Source of the DNA: Burkholderia sp. Ax-1719
GTDB taxonomy: Bacteria; Pseudomonadota; Gammaproteobacteria; Burkholderiales; Burkholderiaceae
Length of the DNA stretch: 64,000 nucleotides
Reading direction: 5' to 3'
Assembly (NCBI RefSeq): GCF_011753055.1
Contig: NZ_VWWJ01000007.1
Coordinates: 248,001 to 312,000, forward strand
Part shown: positions 52,183 through 61,883 of the stretch, one piece after another
How the letters are laid out: each line of letters opens with the position of its first letter
Position numbering within the stretch: the stretch's first letter is position 1
Notes under the pieces: generated by a model
Databases searched by the model: none
Told to the model about the DNA's origin: nothing
The model's input: the letters and a program-made list of their open reading frames with translations, nothing else
Position numbers and translations under genes: made by a program

Positions 52183-53088
52183 ATGCCAGCTGATATCAGG
52201 ACGATAGATCTGAACCTGCTGCGCGCGCTGGACGCCCTGCTCGACGAGCGCAACGTCACGCGCGCCGCGCAGCGCCTCTCGCTCACGCAGCCTGCGGTGA
52301 GCGGCATGCTCACGCGGCTGCGCGACGCCTTCGACGATCCGCTGTTCGTGCGCACGCAGCGCGGCATTGCGCCCACTTTGCGCGCGCTCGCACTGGCCGC
52401 GCCGGTGAGACAGATTCTGGGCGAGGTGGAGTCGCTGCTCACGCCCCAGGCGTTCGATCCCGCTCGCGCCGATTTCACGCTCACGCTTGCCGCCACCGAC
52501 TATGCCCTGCAGGCCGTGGTCACGCCTTATCTCGCAGCGTTGCGCCGCGATGCACCCGGCATACGCGTGGCTGTCGTGCCCGCCCAGGACCCCACGCTCC
52601 ATGCGCAACTCGCGCGCGGCGATGTCGATATCGCGCTCATCACGCCCGAGAGCACGCCGGCCGATCTACATGCGCGCCGCCTGTTCGACGAGCGCTACGT
52701 ATGCGCGATGCGTAAAGATCACCCCGATGCTGCGCGCGGCCGCATCACGCTGCCGCGCTTTTGCGCGCTCGATCATGCATTGGTGTCGTATTCGGGCGGC
52801 GCCTTCGAAGGCGTAACCGATGAAGCACTCGCTCAACTCGGTCGCAAGCGCCACGTCGCCCTCTCCGTAACGAGCTTTCTGGTGTTGCCGCAGATCCTGC
52901 GCGACAGCGATCTGATCGCCGTGGTGCCGCGCAGGCTTGCCGAGCGCGCCGAAGGCCTCGCCATCGTTGCGCCGCCGCTTGCAATTCCTGGCTTCACGAA
53001 AACGGCCGCGTGGCACGAACGCACACACCGCGACCCGGCGCGGCGCTGGGCACGTGCCTTGCTATTTGAAGTATGCGCCACGCTTTAA
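52183..53088 (+). CDS. LysR-family transcriptional regulator (NodD-like branch)
   Basis: A 301-residue LysR protein: DLNLLRALDALLDERNVTRAAQRLSLTQPAVSGMLTRLR is the start and helix-turn-helix of the NodD/PA2206-like branch, followed by the effector domain. Divergent from the SRPBCC gene with a 139-bp gap, its likely target. Confidence 0.9.
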   Translation: MPADIRTIDLNLLRALDALLDERNVTRAAQRLSLTQPAVSGMLTRLRDAFDDPLFVRTQRGIAPTLRALALAAPVRQILGEVESLLTPQAFDPARADFTLTLAATDYALQAVVTPYLAALRRDAPGIRVAVVPAQDPTLHAQLARGDVDIALITPESTPADLHARRLFDERYVCAMRKDHPDAARGRITLPRFCALDHALVSYSGGAFEGVTDEALAQLGRKRHVALSVTSFLVLPQILRDSDLIAVVPRRLAERAEGLAIVAPPLAIPGFTKTAAWHERTHRDPARRWARALLFEVCATL

Positions 53089-53240
53089 ACTGCATGCATT
53101 CGCAATCAATTCGAAAGCTCGCGCATGGACTCTGCAATTCGACCTGCAATTCAGCGCTTTATGCTCATACTTGCGCACGCCGCGCGCCGATTCTTCGCGT
53201 TAGAATCGATCGCATCTTTTGACCATCGTCTCGTCCATCT

Positions 53241-54218
53241 ATGCTTCGACCTTCCGTACCCGCGAACGAAGCCGAGCGCATGGAAGTCCTGCGCTCGTAC
53301 AAGATCCTCGACACGCCTGCCGAGGACCGTTTCGACCGCATCACGCGCCTTGCCCGCCGTCTGTTCAATGTGCCGATCGCTGCCATCACGCTGGTCGATA
53401 CTGGCCGTCAATGGTTCAAATCGCATCCTGGCCTGGACGCTTCGGAGACCTCGCGCGACGTCTCGTTCTGCGGTCACGCGATCCTGAGCGACGATCTGTT
53501 CTTCGTGAACGACGCCAGCACCGACGTGCGTTTCGCCGACAACCCACTCGTCACCGGCTCGCCGAATATCCGCTTTTACGCAGGCTGTCCGCTATCGGTC
53601 ACGGGTGATATTCGCCTGGGCACGCTGTGCGTGATCGATAGCCGTCCGCGCCTGTTCGACGATGAAGAGCGCATTGTGTTGCGCGATCTCGCCGATATGG
53701 CGGAGCAGGAAATCGCCGCTACTCAGATGGCCACCACCGACGAACTCACCGGTCTTGCCAATCGCCGTGGTTTCAAATCGCTCGCGGAACAGGCCGTGCG
53801 TCTGTGCCTGGGCACGCAGCGGCCCGCGTCGCTGCTCTATCTCGACCTCAACGGTTTCAAGCAGATCAACGATACCTACGGCCATGCCGAAGGCGATCTC
53901 GCACTGGTTGCGTTCGCAAGCATTCTGCGCACGGCGCTGCGCGATGGCGATGTGATTGGACGAATGGGCGGCGACGAATTCGCCGTGCTGCTCTCCAGCA
54001 CCGACGAACACGGCGCAATGAGTGCGATGGAGCGCATCCGCAATCAGCTCGACCTGTTCAATCGCGCGGCGCAGAAGCCTTATCAGCTACGCAGCAGCGT
54101 AGGCAGCGCGATGACGCGCGACGATCAGCCTTCGTCGGTCGACGATCTGCTCGCGCGCGCCGACGCCGCCATGTACCTGCAGAAACGCGCGACGGCGAGT
54201 GAGCGGCGCCAGGCGTGA
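53241..54218 (+). CDS. GAF-domain diguanylate cyclase
   Basis: A 325-residue cytoplasmic protein: N-terminal GAF domain (residues ~25-160) and C-terminal GGDEF domain with an intact GGDEF active site (MGGDEFAVLL) and an inhibitory I-site (RDGD, five residues before it). It should make cyclic di-GMP and be feedback-inhibited. It ends 52 bp from the convergent nitrate reductase gene. Confidence 0.9.
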   Translation: MLRPSVPANEAERMEVLRSYKILDTPAEDRFDRITRLARRLFNVPIAAITLVDTGRQWFKSHPGLDASETSRDVSFCGHAILSDDLFFVNDASTDVRFADNPLVTGSPNIRFYAGCPLSVTGDIRLGTLCVIDSRPRLFDDEERIVLRDLADMAEQEIAATQMATTDELTGLANRRGFKSLAEQAVRLCLGTQRPASLLYLDLNGFKQINDTYGHAEGDLALVAFASILRTALRDGDVIGRMGGDEFAVLLSSTDEHGAMSAMERIRNQLDLFNRAAQKPYQLRSSVGSAMTRDDQPSSVDDLLARADAAMYLQKRATASERRQA

Positions 54219-54270
54219 TTCGATCAAGACGTCAATACACATCGCGCACATAACGGCGCTCGCGCGCCAT

Positions 54271-57200
54271 CTAGCCGACGTATTCCGCGGCGGCCTCGTC
54301 GCTCAGACCGCCGTGCTGCGCCACCACCGACTTCAGCGCGGCGTCCACGTCCTTTGCCATGCGGCTCGCGTCGCCGCAGACGTAAAAGTGTGCGCCTTCT
54401 TCCAGCCACGACCAGAGCCGTGCGCCGCTTTCTCGCATGCGATCCTGCACGTAGACCTTGTCGTGCTGGTCGCGCGAGAACGCCAGATCGAGTTGATTGA
54501 GCAGGCCGTCGCCGCGCATCTGTTCCAGTTCGTCGCGATAGTAGAAGTCGGTGGCCGCATGCTGCTCACCGAAGAACAGCCAGTTGCGGCCCGCGTCGCC
54601 GCGCGCGCGTCGCTCGTGCAGGAAGGCGCGAAATGGCGCGACGCCCGTGCCGGGACCGACCATGATCATCGGCGTATCGCCGCTGCGCGGCGGCCGGAAA
54701 TGCGTGCTCTTCTGCACGAACACCGGCACGCTGCCAGCTTCCGCACGGTCGGCCAGAAACGTCGAGGCCACGCCCTTGCGGTCGCGCCGTCCGTTGTGAT
54801 AGCGCACCGCCGAAACCGTCAGATGCACTTCACCTGCGTGCGCTTTTGGGCTCGATGAAATCGAATAGAGCCGGGGTTGCAGTCGCTTGAGCATGCCCGT
54901 CAATTCGCGCGCGGTGAGATCAACAGGATACTCGTGCAATACATCGGCGAGTTGTTGCCCCCACAACCAGTTCTTCAGATCGCCTTTGCGCTCTTCGCGC
55001 AGCAGATCGCTCAAGCCCGGGCCTCGCGCACGCGCCGCGATCAATGCCAGCGCATCGGGACCAGGCCGCGCGATTTCGTAGTGATGGCTCAAGGCATCGG
55101 CGAGGCGCATATCGCCAACCCCAGGAACGTCGATGGGCGTATCGGCATGCAGGCGCGTCAGCGTCAGCAATTCGTCGACGAGCGCGGGACAGTTTGTCGG
55201 CCACACGCCCAGCGCATCGCCCGCTTCGTATTCGATACCCGCTTCGCCGGTTGCCAGCGAGAAATAGCGCGTGTCCTTGGCCGCGCCGTGCATGTTCAGG
55301 CGCACGTTTTCGACCAGACGCGTTGTGCCGGGACGCGCCTTCGTCGGCGCACAGCCGGGCAGCACGTCGGGGATCGAGCCGGACGCCGGCACCGCATGAA
55401 GCGCTGCGTCGTCCTCCTTGATGCGCAGCGTGACGCGTTCGAGCCATGCGTCGGCGGCGCTCTGGAATTCAGTATCGCAATCGACGCGCGCCATCAGGCG
55501 TTGTGCGCCCAGCGCTTCGAGGCGCGCATCGAGATTGCGGCCGTGGCCGCAGAACTGGTCGTAATTGCGGTCGCCCAGCGCGAGCACCGCGTAGCGCAGC
55601 GCAGGGAGTCGCGGCGCATTCCCGGCCTTGAGCGCGCTCCAGAACGGCTCGCCGCTATCGGGCGCATCACCATCGCCGAAGGTACTCGTCATCAGCAGCA
55701 CATATTGCGCTTTTTCCAGGTTCACAAGCGGATAATCAGCCATGCAGGCCGTGCGGATTTCGCAACCCGATTCCATCAGTTGCGTCGCATAGCGTTCGAC
55801 CAGCGATTCGACATTGCCTGTTTGCGACGCCCACAGCAACACCACTTTCGGACGCGTATGAGCAATGCGCACGGCGCCCTGCGGGTCGTCCTGTTGCTGC
55901 GTGCCATCGACGGCGGGCAATGCGTGCGGCGCGGCGCGACTGAACAGCCCTGCCAGCAGACCATCCACCCATGCGCGTTTGGACGCGGGCATGGGCGCAT
56001 GTTCCGGCAAAACTGGCGCAGCCGATCCGCCCGCGGCGTCGCCCCGCGAGGCTCGCAAGCCGTTCACGAAGCCCGCCAGATACTGCCGCTCCGTTTCGCC
56101 AAGCGCGGGTGCCGGCACCGCGCCAAGGTCGAGTAGATTCGCAAACGCATCGATTCGGGTCATATCGAATTCCTGAGGCATCGCCGCGTGGCCGGCTTCA
56201 TCGGTGGTCTGCGGGGCGGCCGTGTTCGGTTCGGCCAAGGCCGGCTCGGGCGCAACACGCGTGAGCGCGACGGCACAAAATTTCAGTTCGGGCTGCTGAG
56301 AAACAGCGTCGATTGCATCATTGGTCACAGCGTTCACGCACAATTCTTCGCCGAATACATCGTTCCAGTGCATCGGTGCGAAGCAGTTGCCGGGCTGCAC
56401 GCGGTCAGTAACGACGGCGGGCAGCACCACGCGTCCGCGCCGCGAACGCACTTCCACACGATCCTTCGCCGCGATGCCCAGCGCACTCGCATCCTCGGGA
56501 TGAATCTCCACGAAAGGCGAGGGATTGAGCTTGTTAAGCATGGCGACCTTGCCCGTCTTCGTCATCGTGTGCCACTGATGCTGCAGGCGGCCCGTGTTGA
56601 AGACGATCGGGAATGTGCCATCGGGCAACTCGGCGGGCGCAACGTGCGGGCGCGCGAAAAACACGCCCTTGCCATGGGCCGTGGGGAACACAATGCGTGA
56701 ACTGCCGCCTTCGTCTTTCAGATAGCGAATGGGATTGCGATCGCTTTGCGCATCGGGCGCACATGGCCATTGCAGCGGTGTTTCGCGCAGCTTCGCGTGG
56801 CTCGCGCCACGCAGATCGTAGCCAGTTTTGAAGTTTGAAAAGCCAACAATCTCGTCGAATACTTCCGCCGCGCTGGTATAGCTGAAGGCGGCTTCATAGC
56901 CCATCGCGCATGCCACGCGCGCGATGATCTGCCAGTCGGGCATCGCCTCGCCGGGCGGCTCGATGGCGGCCTGAGTGAGCGTCATATTGCGCTCGGAGTT
57001 GATCATGACGCCTTCGGCTTCGGCCCATAGCGCGCCAGGCAACAATACATCGGCGTACTGATTGGTTTCCGTGTCCAGAAAGGCATCCTGGGCGATCACG
57101 AGTTCAGCGGCGCGCAGGCCCGCCATCACCGTTTGCCGGTTCGCAACCGAGGCCACCGGGTTGGTGCAGATGATCCAGCACGCCTTGACCTCGCCCGCCG

Positions 57201-58371
57201 CCATGCGCGAAAACAGGTCGATGGTGCCGCCGCCCAGTTTCGTGGTCAGCGTGCCGCGCGGCAGATTCCAGCGCTCCTCCACGAAGGCGCGATCGTCCTC
57301 GGAAAGCACCGTGCGTTGCCCCGGCAAACCCGGGCCCATGTAGCCCATTTCGCGGCCGCCCATCGCATTGGGCTGGCCCGTGAGCGAGAAAGGCCCGCTG
57401 CCTGGGCGGCAAATCTTCCCCGTTGCCAGATGCAGGTTGCAGATCGCGTTGGTGCTCCAGGTGCCGTGCGTGCTCTGGTTCAGGCCCATCGTCCAGCAAC
57501 TCATCCACTCCGGCGCTTCGCCGATCATCTGTGCCGCGCGGCGGATATCGGCTTCGGTTAGACCCGTGATGGTGGCGACCTTTTCCGGCGTGTAGTCGGC
57601 CAGGAACGCGGGCATGGCGTCCCAGCCGTCGGTGTGCCTGGCGATGAAATCCGCATCCGTGTGGTTGTTTTCGTGCAGCAGATAAAGCAGGCCATTGAGC
57701 AGCGCGAGATCGGTGCCCGCCTTGATCGGCAGATAGAGCGATGCCTTATCCGCCGTCGCGGTGCGGCGCGGGTCCACCACGATCAGTTTCGCGCCCGCCT
57801 TTACGCGGTCCATCATGCGCAGGAACAGGATCGGATGGCAGTCCGCCATATTCGCGCCGATCACGAAAAAACAATCGGCGCGATCAAAGTCCTGATACGA
57901 ACCCGGCGGGCCGTCCGCGCCCAGCGAGAGCTTGTAGCCGCTGCCCGCGCTCGCCATGCAAAGACGCGAATTCGATTCGATATTGTTGGTGCCGACAAAG
58001 CCTTTCGCGAGTTTGTTGACGAGGTATTGCGCCTCGATCGACATCTGCCCGGAGACGTAGAACGACAGCGCGTCGGGGCCATGCGCGTCGAGTGTCGCGC
58101 GCAGGCGCGCCGCCGTATCGGCAATCGCCTGCGCCATAGGCAGCGGCACGGGATCTTCGTCGCGCGCGTGACGCACGAAGGCGCGTTCGAGCCGCCCCGA
58201 TTTGCGCAGCGCCACATGCGCCGACGAACCCTTGGTGCAGAGCCGCCCGAAGTTGCTCGGGTGCTCGGTGTCGCCGGAGATTTTTTTGACCTCGCCATCC
58301 TCGACGTGCAGAACCATGCCGCAGCCCACGCCGCAATAGGGACACACGGTCTTGACGCTCTCGCCCGTCAT
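54271..58371 (-). CDS. nasA: Assimilatory nitrate reductase fused to a CysJ-like flavoprotein reductase
   Basis: A 1366-residue fusion. Residues 1-~700 are a molybdopterin nitrate reductase of the NasA/NarB type with a [4Fe-4S] site at C10, C13, C17 and C45 (CPYCGVGC) and a C-terminal molybdopterin dinucleotide-binding domain. From about residue 840 there is a flavodoxin domain (LLWASQTGNVES), then FAD- and NADP-binding domains (VGPGTGVAPFRAFLHE near 1235), as in sulfite reductase CysJ. The enzyme can draw electrons straight from NADPH, replacing a separate reductase. It lies 39 bp after nirD. Confidence 0.92.
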   Translation of the reverse strand: MTGESVKTVCPYCGVGCGMVLHVEDGEVKKISGDTEHPSNFGRLCTKGSSAHVALRKSGRLERAFVRHARDEDPVPLPMAQAIADTAARLRATLDAHGPDALSFYVSGQMSIEAQYLVNKLAKGFVGTNNIESNSRLCMASAGSGYKLSLGADGPPGSYQDFDRADCFFVIGANMADCHPILFLRMMDRVKAGAKLIVVDPRRTATADKASLYLPIKAGTDLALLNGLLYLLHENNHTDADFIARHTDGWDAMPAFLADYTPEKVATITGLTEADIRRAAQMIGEAPEWMSCWTMGLNQSTHGTWSTNAICNLHLATGKICRPGSGPFSLTGQPNAMGGREMGYMGPGLPGQRTVLSEDDRAFVEERWNLPRGTLTTKLGGGTIDLFSRMAAGEVKACWIICTNPVASVANRQTVMAGLRAAELVIAQDAFLDTETNQYADVLLPGALWAEAEGVMINSERNMTLTQAAIEPPGEAMPDWQIIARVACAMGYEAAFSYTSAAEVFDEIVGFSNFKTGYDLRGASHAKLRETPLQWPCAPDAQSDRNPIRYLKDEGGSSRIVFPTAHGKGVFFARPHVAPAELPDGTFPIVFNTGRLQHQWHTMTKTGKVAMLNKLNPSPFVEIHPEDASALGIAAKDRVEVRSRRGRVVLPAVVTDRVQPGNCFAPMHWNDVFGEELCVNAVTNDAIDAVSQQPELKFCAVALTRVAPEPALAEPNTAAPQTTDEAGHAAMPQEFDMTRIDAFANLLDLGAVPAPALGETERQYLAGFVNGLRASRGDAAGGSAAPVLPEHAPMPASKRAWVDGLLAGLFSRAAPHALPAVDGTQQQDDPQGAVRIAHTRPKVVLLWASQTGNVESLVERYATQLMESGCEIRTACMADYPLVNLEKAQYVLLMTSTFGDGDAPDSGEPFWSALKAGNAPRLPALRYAVLALGDRNYDQFCGHGRNLDARLEALGAQRLMARVDCDTEFQSAADAWLERVTLRIKEDDAALHAVPASGSIPDVLPGCAPTKARPGTTRLVENVRLNMHGAAKDTRYFSLATGEAGIEYEAGDALGVWPTNCPALVDELLTLTRLHADTPIDVPGVGDMRLADALSHHYEIARPGPDALALIAARARGPGLSDLLREERKGDLKNWLWGQQLADVLHEYPVDLTARELTGMLKRLQPRLYSISSSPKAHAGEVHLTVSAVRYHNGRRDRKGVASTFLADRAEAGSVPVFVQKSTHFRPPRSGDTPMIMVGPGTGVAPFRAFLHERRARGDAGRNWLFFGEQHAATDFYYRDELEQMRGDGLLNQLDLAFSRDQHDKVYVQDRMRESGARLWSWLEEGAHFYVCGDASRMAKDVDAALKSVVAQHGGLSDEAAAEYVG

Positions 58372-58410
58372 ATCGGTCTCTAGCTGTTTACATCACGATT
58401 GATGCGGGTT

Positions 58411-58767
58411 TTAAGCTGCCACCCACACTTGCCCGTTCTCCACGCGTGCGGCGAACGCATTCACCGAACTGCGCGGCTCTTCCAGGCACTCGCCCGTCGC
58501 GAGATCGAAGTGATGCTTGTAGATCGGCGAGGCCACCACGATGCGCTCGCCCAGACTGCCGACCAGCCCACGCGAGAGCACCGCAGCCTGCGAATTCGGG
58601 TCGTAGTTGCCAATCGCGAAGACACGCGCCTCGCCATCATCGACATGAAAGACGGCAACCTGTTCGCCGTTCACGAGCGCACAAACACCTGTATTCGGCA
58701 CGATATCGTCGAGCTGGCAAACCGGCACCCAGCTTTGCGCGAACACGCCATGGCTCATATCGTTCAT
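58411..58767 (-). CDS. nirD: Nitrite reductase (NADH) small subunit
   Basis: A 118-residue Rieske-like-fold protein (WVPVCQLDDIVPNTGVCALV; later LVGSLGERIVVASPIYKHHFDL). It lacks the CxH...CxxH Rieske ligands, as usual for NirD. It is 33 bp after nirB and 39 bp before nasA. ATG 58767 has GAGGAA upstream. Confidence 0.92.
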   Translation of the reverse strand: MNDMSHGVFAQSWVPVCQLDDIVPNTGVCALVNGEQVAVFHVDDGEARVFAIGNYDPNSQAAVLSRGLVGSLGERIVVASPIYKHHFDLATGECLEEPRSSVNAFAARVENGQVWVAA

Positions 58768-58800
58768 TCTGGATTCCTCTTCAAATTGCAATCAACGGAT

Positions 58801-61419
58801 TCAGACTGCCTCGACCACTACGGGAATGTCCGCCAGCGCATCTCGTTGCGCACGCACCGGAATCTGCTTCCGCTCCGCGGGCGTTGCCGGGCGGATCTGG
58901 CCACGCTCCTCGACGAAGGTCACATGCTGGTCGCCCTCCTCGCTGTTCACGAAATGGCGGAAGCGGCGGCGCGTTTGCGGATCGGTCACGGCCTTTTTCC
59001 ACTCGCACTCGTAGGTGTCCACCACGAGCTGCATTTCCGCTTCGAGTTCCGCGCCGATGCCGAGCTTGTCATGCACGATCACGTCGATCAGATAATCGAG
59101 CCCGCCTTCGAGGTTGTCGCGCCACACGCTGGTGCGCTGCAAACGATCCGCCGTGCGCACGTAAAACATCAGGAACCGGTCGATATAGCGCTCGAGCGTG
59201 GCGCGGTCGAGATCGGCGGCGAGCAGTTCGGCGTGACGCGGCTTCATGCCGCCGTTACCGCAGACATAGAGATTCCAGCCCTTTTCCGTGGCGATCACGC
59301 CCACGTCCTTGCCCTGCGCTTCCGCACATTCACGCGTGCAGCCCGACACGCCAAACTTGATCTTGTGCGGCGCGCGCAGGCCCTTGTAGCGGTTTTCCAG
59401 ATCGATCGCGAGCCCCACCGAATCGCCTACGCCAAAGCGGCACCACGTCGAGCCCACGCACGATTTCACCGTGCGCAGCGCCTTGCCGTAGGCATGGCCC
59501 GATTCGAAGCCCGCTTCGATCAGCTCTTCCCAGATGAAGGGCAACTGCTCGACACGCGCACCGAACAGGTCCACGCGCTGGCCGCCCGTGATCTTGGTAT
59601 AGAGGCCGTACTTCTTCGCCACCATGCCCACGGCAATCAGTCCTTCGGGCGTCACTTCACCGCCCGCCATACGCGGCACCACCGAATACGTGCCGTCGCG
59701 CTGGATATTGGCGAGGTAATAGTCGTTCGAATCCTGCAGGCTCGCATGCTCCTTCTTGAGCACGAACTCGTTCCAGCACGACGCCAGAATGCCGGCCACC
59801 GCCGGTTTGCAGATATCGCAACCCAGCCCGTGTCCGTGCTTCGCGAGCAGCGCGCCAAAAGTCTTGATCTGCTCGACGCGCACGAGGTGATACAACTCCT
59901 GGCGCGAATACGGGAAGTGCTCGCAGATGTGGTTGTTGACGGCCACGCCCTGGCGCTTCATCTCCGACTTCATGACCTGGGTGACGAGCGGCACGCAGCC
60001 GCCGCACGATGCGCCCGCACAGGTGGCCGTCTTCATCGCGCCGATGCTGGTCGCGCCTTCGCGCACGGCCGCGCAGATCTGCGCCTTCGACACGTTATTG
60101 CACGAGCAGATCTGCGCGCCATCGGGCAGCGCTTCGACGCCGAGCGCGGGCTTCGCCTTGCCGTCCGCTTGCGGCAGGATCAGGAACTCCGGCGCTTCGG
60201 GCAATTCGATGCTGTTGAGCATCATTTGCAGCAGCGTGCCGTATTCGCCGGCGTCGCCCACCATGACCGCGCCCAGCAATTTCTTGCCGCATTCGGACAC
60301 CACAATCTTCTTGTAGACCTCGCGGCGTTCATCGGCGAAGCGATACGAGCGGCTGCCCGGCGTCTTGCCGTGCGCGTCGCCAATGCTCGCCACGTCCACG
60401 CCCATCAGCTTGAGCTTGGTGCTCATGTCCGCGCCCGCGAAATCCTGCGCCGCGTCGCTTGTCAGCGTCTTCGCAACGATGCGCGCCATGTCGTAGCCCG
60501 GCGCGACGAGGCCGAAAATCTGCCCTTTCCACAGCGCGCATTCGCCGATTGCGTACACGTCGGGATCGCTCGTGCGGCACGTATCGTCGATCACGATGCC
60601 GCCGCGCGGGCCAACTTCGAGTCCGCACGCGCGCGCCAGTTCGTCGCGCGGACGAATGCCCGCCGAAAACACGATCATGTCGGTTTCCAGATGCGTGCCA
60701 TCGGCAAACACCATGCGGTTCGCAGCGCTTTCGCCGTCGACAATCGCGGTCGTGTTCTTCTGCGTATGCACGCTCACGCCCAGCGCCTCGATCTTGCCGC
60801 GCAGCATGCGCCCGCCGTCTTCATCCACCTGTACGGCCATCAGGCGAGGCGCGAATTCGACCACGTGGGTTTGCAGCCCGAGATCGCGCAGCGCCTTGGC
60901 GCATTCCAGGCCCAGCAGGCCGCCGCCCACCACCACGCCCGTCTTTGCACTCGCCCCGCGCGCCTGCATCGCTTCGAGATCTTCGATGGTGCGATATACG
61001 AAGCAATCCGAACGATTATTGCCTTCGATGGGCGGCACGAACGGCGACGAGCCGGTGGCGATCACGAGTTTGTCGTAAGCGATCGTCTCGCCATTCGACA
61101 CGCTGACCGTGCGCGCGGCGCGATCGATCGATACGACTTTCGCATCGAGCACGAGGCGCACGCGATCGCACACGTCATCGCGTTCGGAGAAACCTGCGCT
61201 CACCAGCGAAAGATCGTCGGCGCTCTTGCCCGCGAAGAATTCGGAGAGATGCACGCGGTCATAGGCGGGACGCGGCTCTTCGCTGAGCACCGTGACGCGC
61301 ACGTTGCGCGCGGTTTGGGCCGCGTCGGCGAGCACGCTTTCGAGAAACTTGTGACCCACCATGCCGTGACCGATGACGACCACGTCCAGAGTCTTCATTG
61401 CGAGCGTAGATTGCGTCAT
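58801..61419 (-). CDS. nirB: Assimilatory nitrite reductase (NADH) large subunit
   Basis: An 872-residue enzyme: N-terminal FAD/NAD domain (VVIGHGMVGHKFLES), two BFD-like [2Fe-2S] regions, and a C-terminal siroheme/[4Fe-4S] sulfite/nitrite reductase domain (GVSGCTRECAEAQGKD, then VCGNGG). It reduces nitrite to ammonium in the cytoplasm. ATG 61419 is chosen because it has the purine-rich CAGGG upstream; an internal Met at 61398 starts the FAD fold. First gene of nirB-nirD-nasA. Confidence 0.94.
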   Translation of the reverse strand: MTQSTLAMKTLDVVVIGHGMVGHKFLESVLADAAQTARNVRVTVLSEEPRPAYDRVHLSEFFAGKSADDLSLVSAGFSERDDVCDRVRLVLDAKVVSIDRAARTVSVSNGETIAYDKLVIATGSSPFVPPIEGNNRSDCFVYRTIEDLEAMQARGASAKTGVVVGGGLLGLECAKALRDLGLQTHVVEFAPRLMAVQVDEDGGRMLRGKIEALGVSVHTQKNTTAIVDGESAANRMVFADGTHLETDMIVFSAGIRPRDELARACGLEVGPRGGIVIDDTCRTSDPDVYAIGECALWKGQIFGLVAPGYDMARIVAKTLTSDAAQDFAGADMSTKLKLMGVDVASIGDAHGKTPGSRSYRFADERREVYKKIVVSECGKKLLGAVMVGDAGEYGTLLQMMLNSIELPEAPEFLILPQADGKAKPALGVEALPDGAQICSCNNVSKAQICAAVREGATSIGAMKTATCAGASCGGCVPLVTQVMKSEMKRQGVAVNNHICEHFPYSRQELYHLVRVEQIKTFGALLAKHGHGLGCDICKPAVAGILASCWNEFVLKKEHASLQDSNDYYLANIQRDGTYSVVPRMAGGEVTPEGLIAVGMVAKKYGLYTKITGGQRVDLFGARVEQLPFIWEELIEAGFESGHAYGKALRTVKSCVGSTWCRFGVGDSVGLAIDLENRYKGLRAPHKIKFGVSGCTRECAEAQGKDVGVIATEKGWNLYVCGNGGMKPRHAELLAADLDRATLERYIDRFLMFYVRTADRLQRTSVWRDNLEGGLDYLIDVIVHDKLGIGAELEAEMQLVVDTYECEWKKAVTDPQTRRRFRHFVNSEEGDQHVTFVEERGQIRPATPAERKQIPVRAQRDALADIPVVVEAV

Positions 61420-61450
61420 GCCTGTGCACCCTGCCTGAGAAAAAGCCAAT

Positions 61451-61503
61451 AAAAAAGGCGTCCCGCAAATCCAGCTTGTGACAAGCCAGATTCAGGGGAC
61501 GCC
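61451..61503 (-). terminator. Leader terminator of the nirB transcript
   Basis: On the minus strand a very strong hairpin: GGCGTCCC pairs with GGGACGCC, AATC with GATT, and an inner GCTTG with CAAGC around TCA. Six T follow. It lies 32 bp before the nirB start, downstream of the predicted transcription start, so it must be read through for expression: an attenuator. Confidence 0.85.
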
Positions 61504-61561
61504 GTTGTCCTGTATTCAAACGATTGTTGCTGCCTGCTGCGTTGCACTTGCTTCGCCGCAG

Positions 61562-61581
61562 CCGGATCGCCATTGATCCGG
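61562..61581 (-). promoter_or_regulatory. Hexaloop hairpin of ANTAR type in the nirB leader
   Basis: CCGGATC-AATGGC-GATCCGG on the minus strand: 7-bp stem and six-base loop with A at position 1 and G at position 4, the pattern bound by ANTAR antiterminators (NasR, NasT). It lies within ~5 nt of the predicted transcription start. A second hexaloop normally accompanies it; none was convincingly found. Confidence 0.65.
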
Positions 61582-61596
61582 TTCGCTAAGCGTTAC

Positions 61597-61612
61597 GCAA
61601 GCACTGTGCCAA
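61597..61612 (-). promoter_or_regulatory. Sigma-54 promoter of nirB-nirD-nasA
   Basis: On the minus strand TTGGCACAGTGCTTGC: TGGCAC and TTGC with the correct 10-bp GG-GC spacing. Predicted transcription start near 61585. Confidence 0.75.
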
Positions 61613-61712
61613 TGCGTTCGCAATCGGCGCAACGCCTTTTGCAGCGGGCGTTTGCGTCACTCATGCGCGACCGCGAAGCAGACCATGCACTGATACACGA
61701 CGATGCAGACGG

Positions 61713-61727
61713 GCACAGATTTGGTGC
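61713..61727. promoter_or_regulatory. Candidate NtrC-binding site
   Basis: GCACAGATTTGGTGC matches GCACC-N5-GGTGC with one mismatch and lies centrally between the two -24/-12 promoters, about 100 bp from the nirB one and 80 bp from the cobA one. Confidence 0.6.
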
Positions 61728-61802
61728 TGCGCAGCACGCTCGCTGTGCGCGCTCGGCGCGTTTGCAAGGTGAGAAGGCGCTGAAAACACGCGCTCATCGC
61801 AC

Positions 61803-61818
61803 TGGTCTGGAACTTGCA
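61803..61818 (+). promoter_or_regulatory. Sigma-54 promoter of cobA
   Basis: TGGTCTGGAACTTGCA: TGG and TTGCA with the exact 10-bp GG-GC spacing, though the -24 element is weak after TGG. Predicted transcription start near 61829, directly before a hexaloop hairpin, mirroring the nirB side. Confidence 0.6.
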
Positions 61819-61831
61819 TTTGAAACGGCAA

Positions 61832-61847
61832 CCGGCAACGATGTCGG
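61832..61847 (+). promoter_or_regulatory. Hexaloop hairpin of ANTAR type in the cobA leader
   Basis: CCGGC-AACGAT-GTCGG: a 5-bp stem (one G-U pair) with a six-base loop having A at position 1 and G at position 4, the same pattern as in the nirB leader. Confidence 0.6.
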
Positions 61848-61883
61848 CGCAGAACACCGCATCACATAGAGTACAAACGGACA

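Noticed and set aside
58399..61452. A 1017-codon open frame on the + strand opposite nirB and nirD
   Set aside because: Its translation is extremely rich in His, Arg and Ala and has no domain; it is the antisense of high-GC codons. The minus-strand NirB and NirD match known domains throughout.
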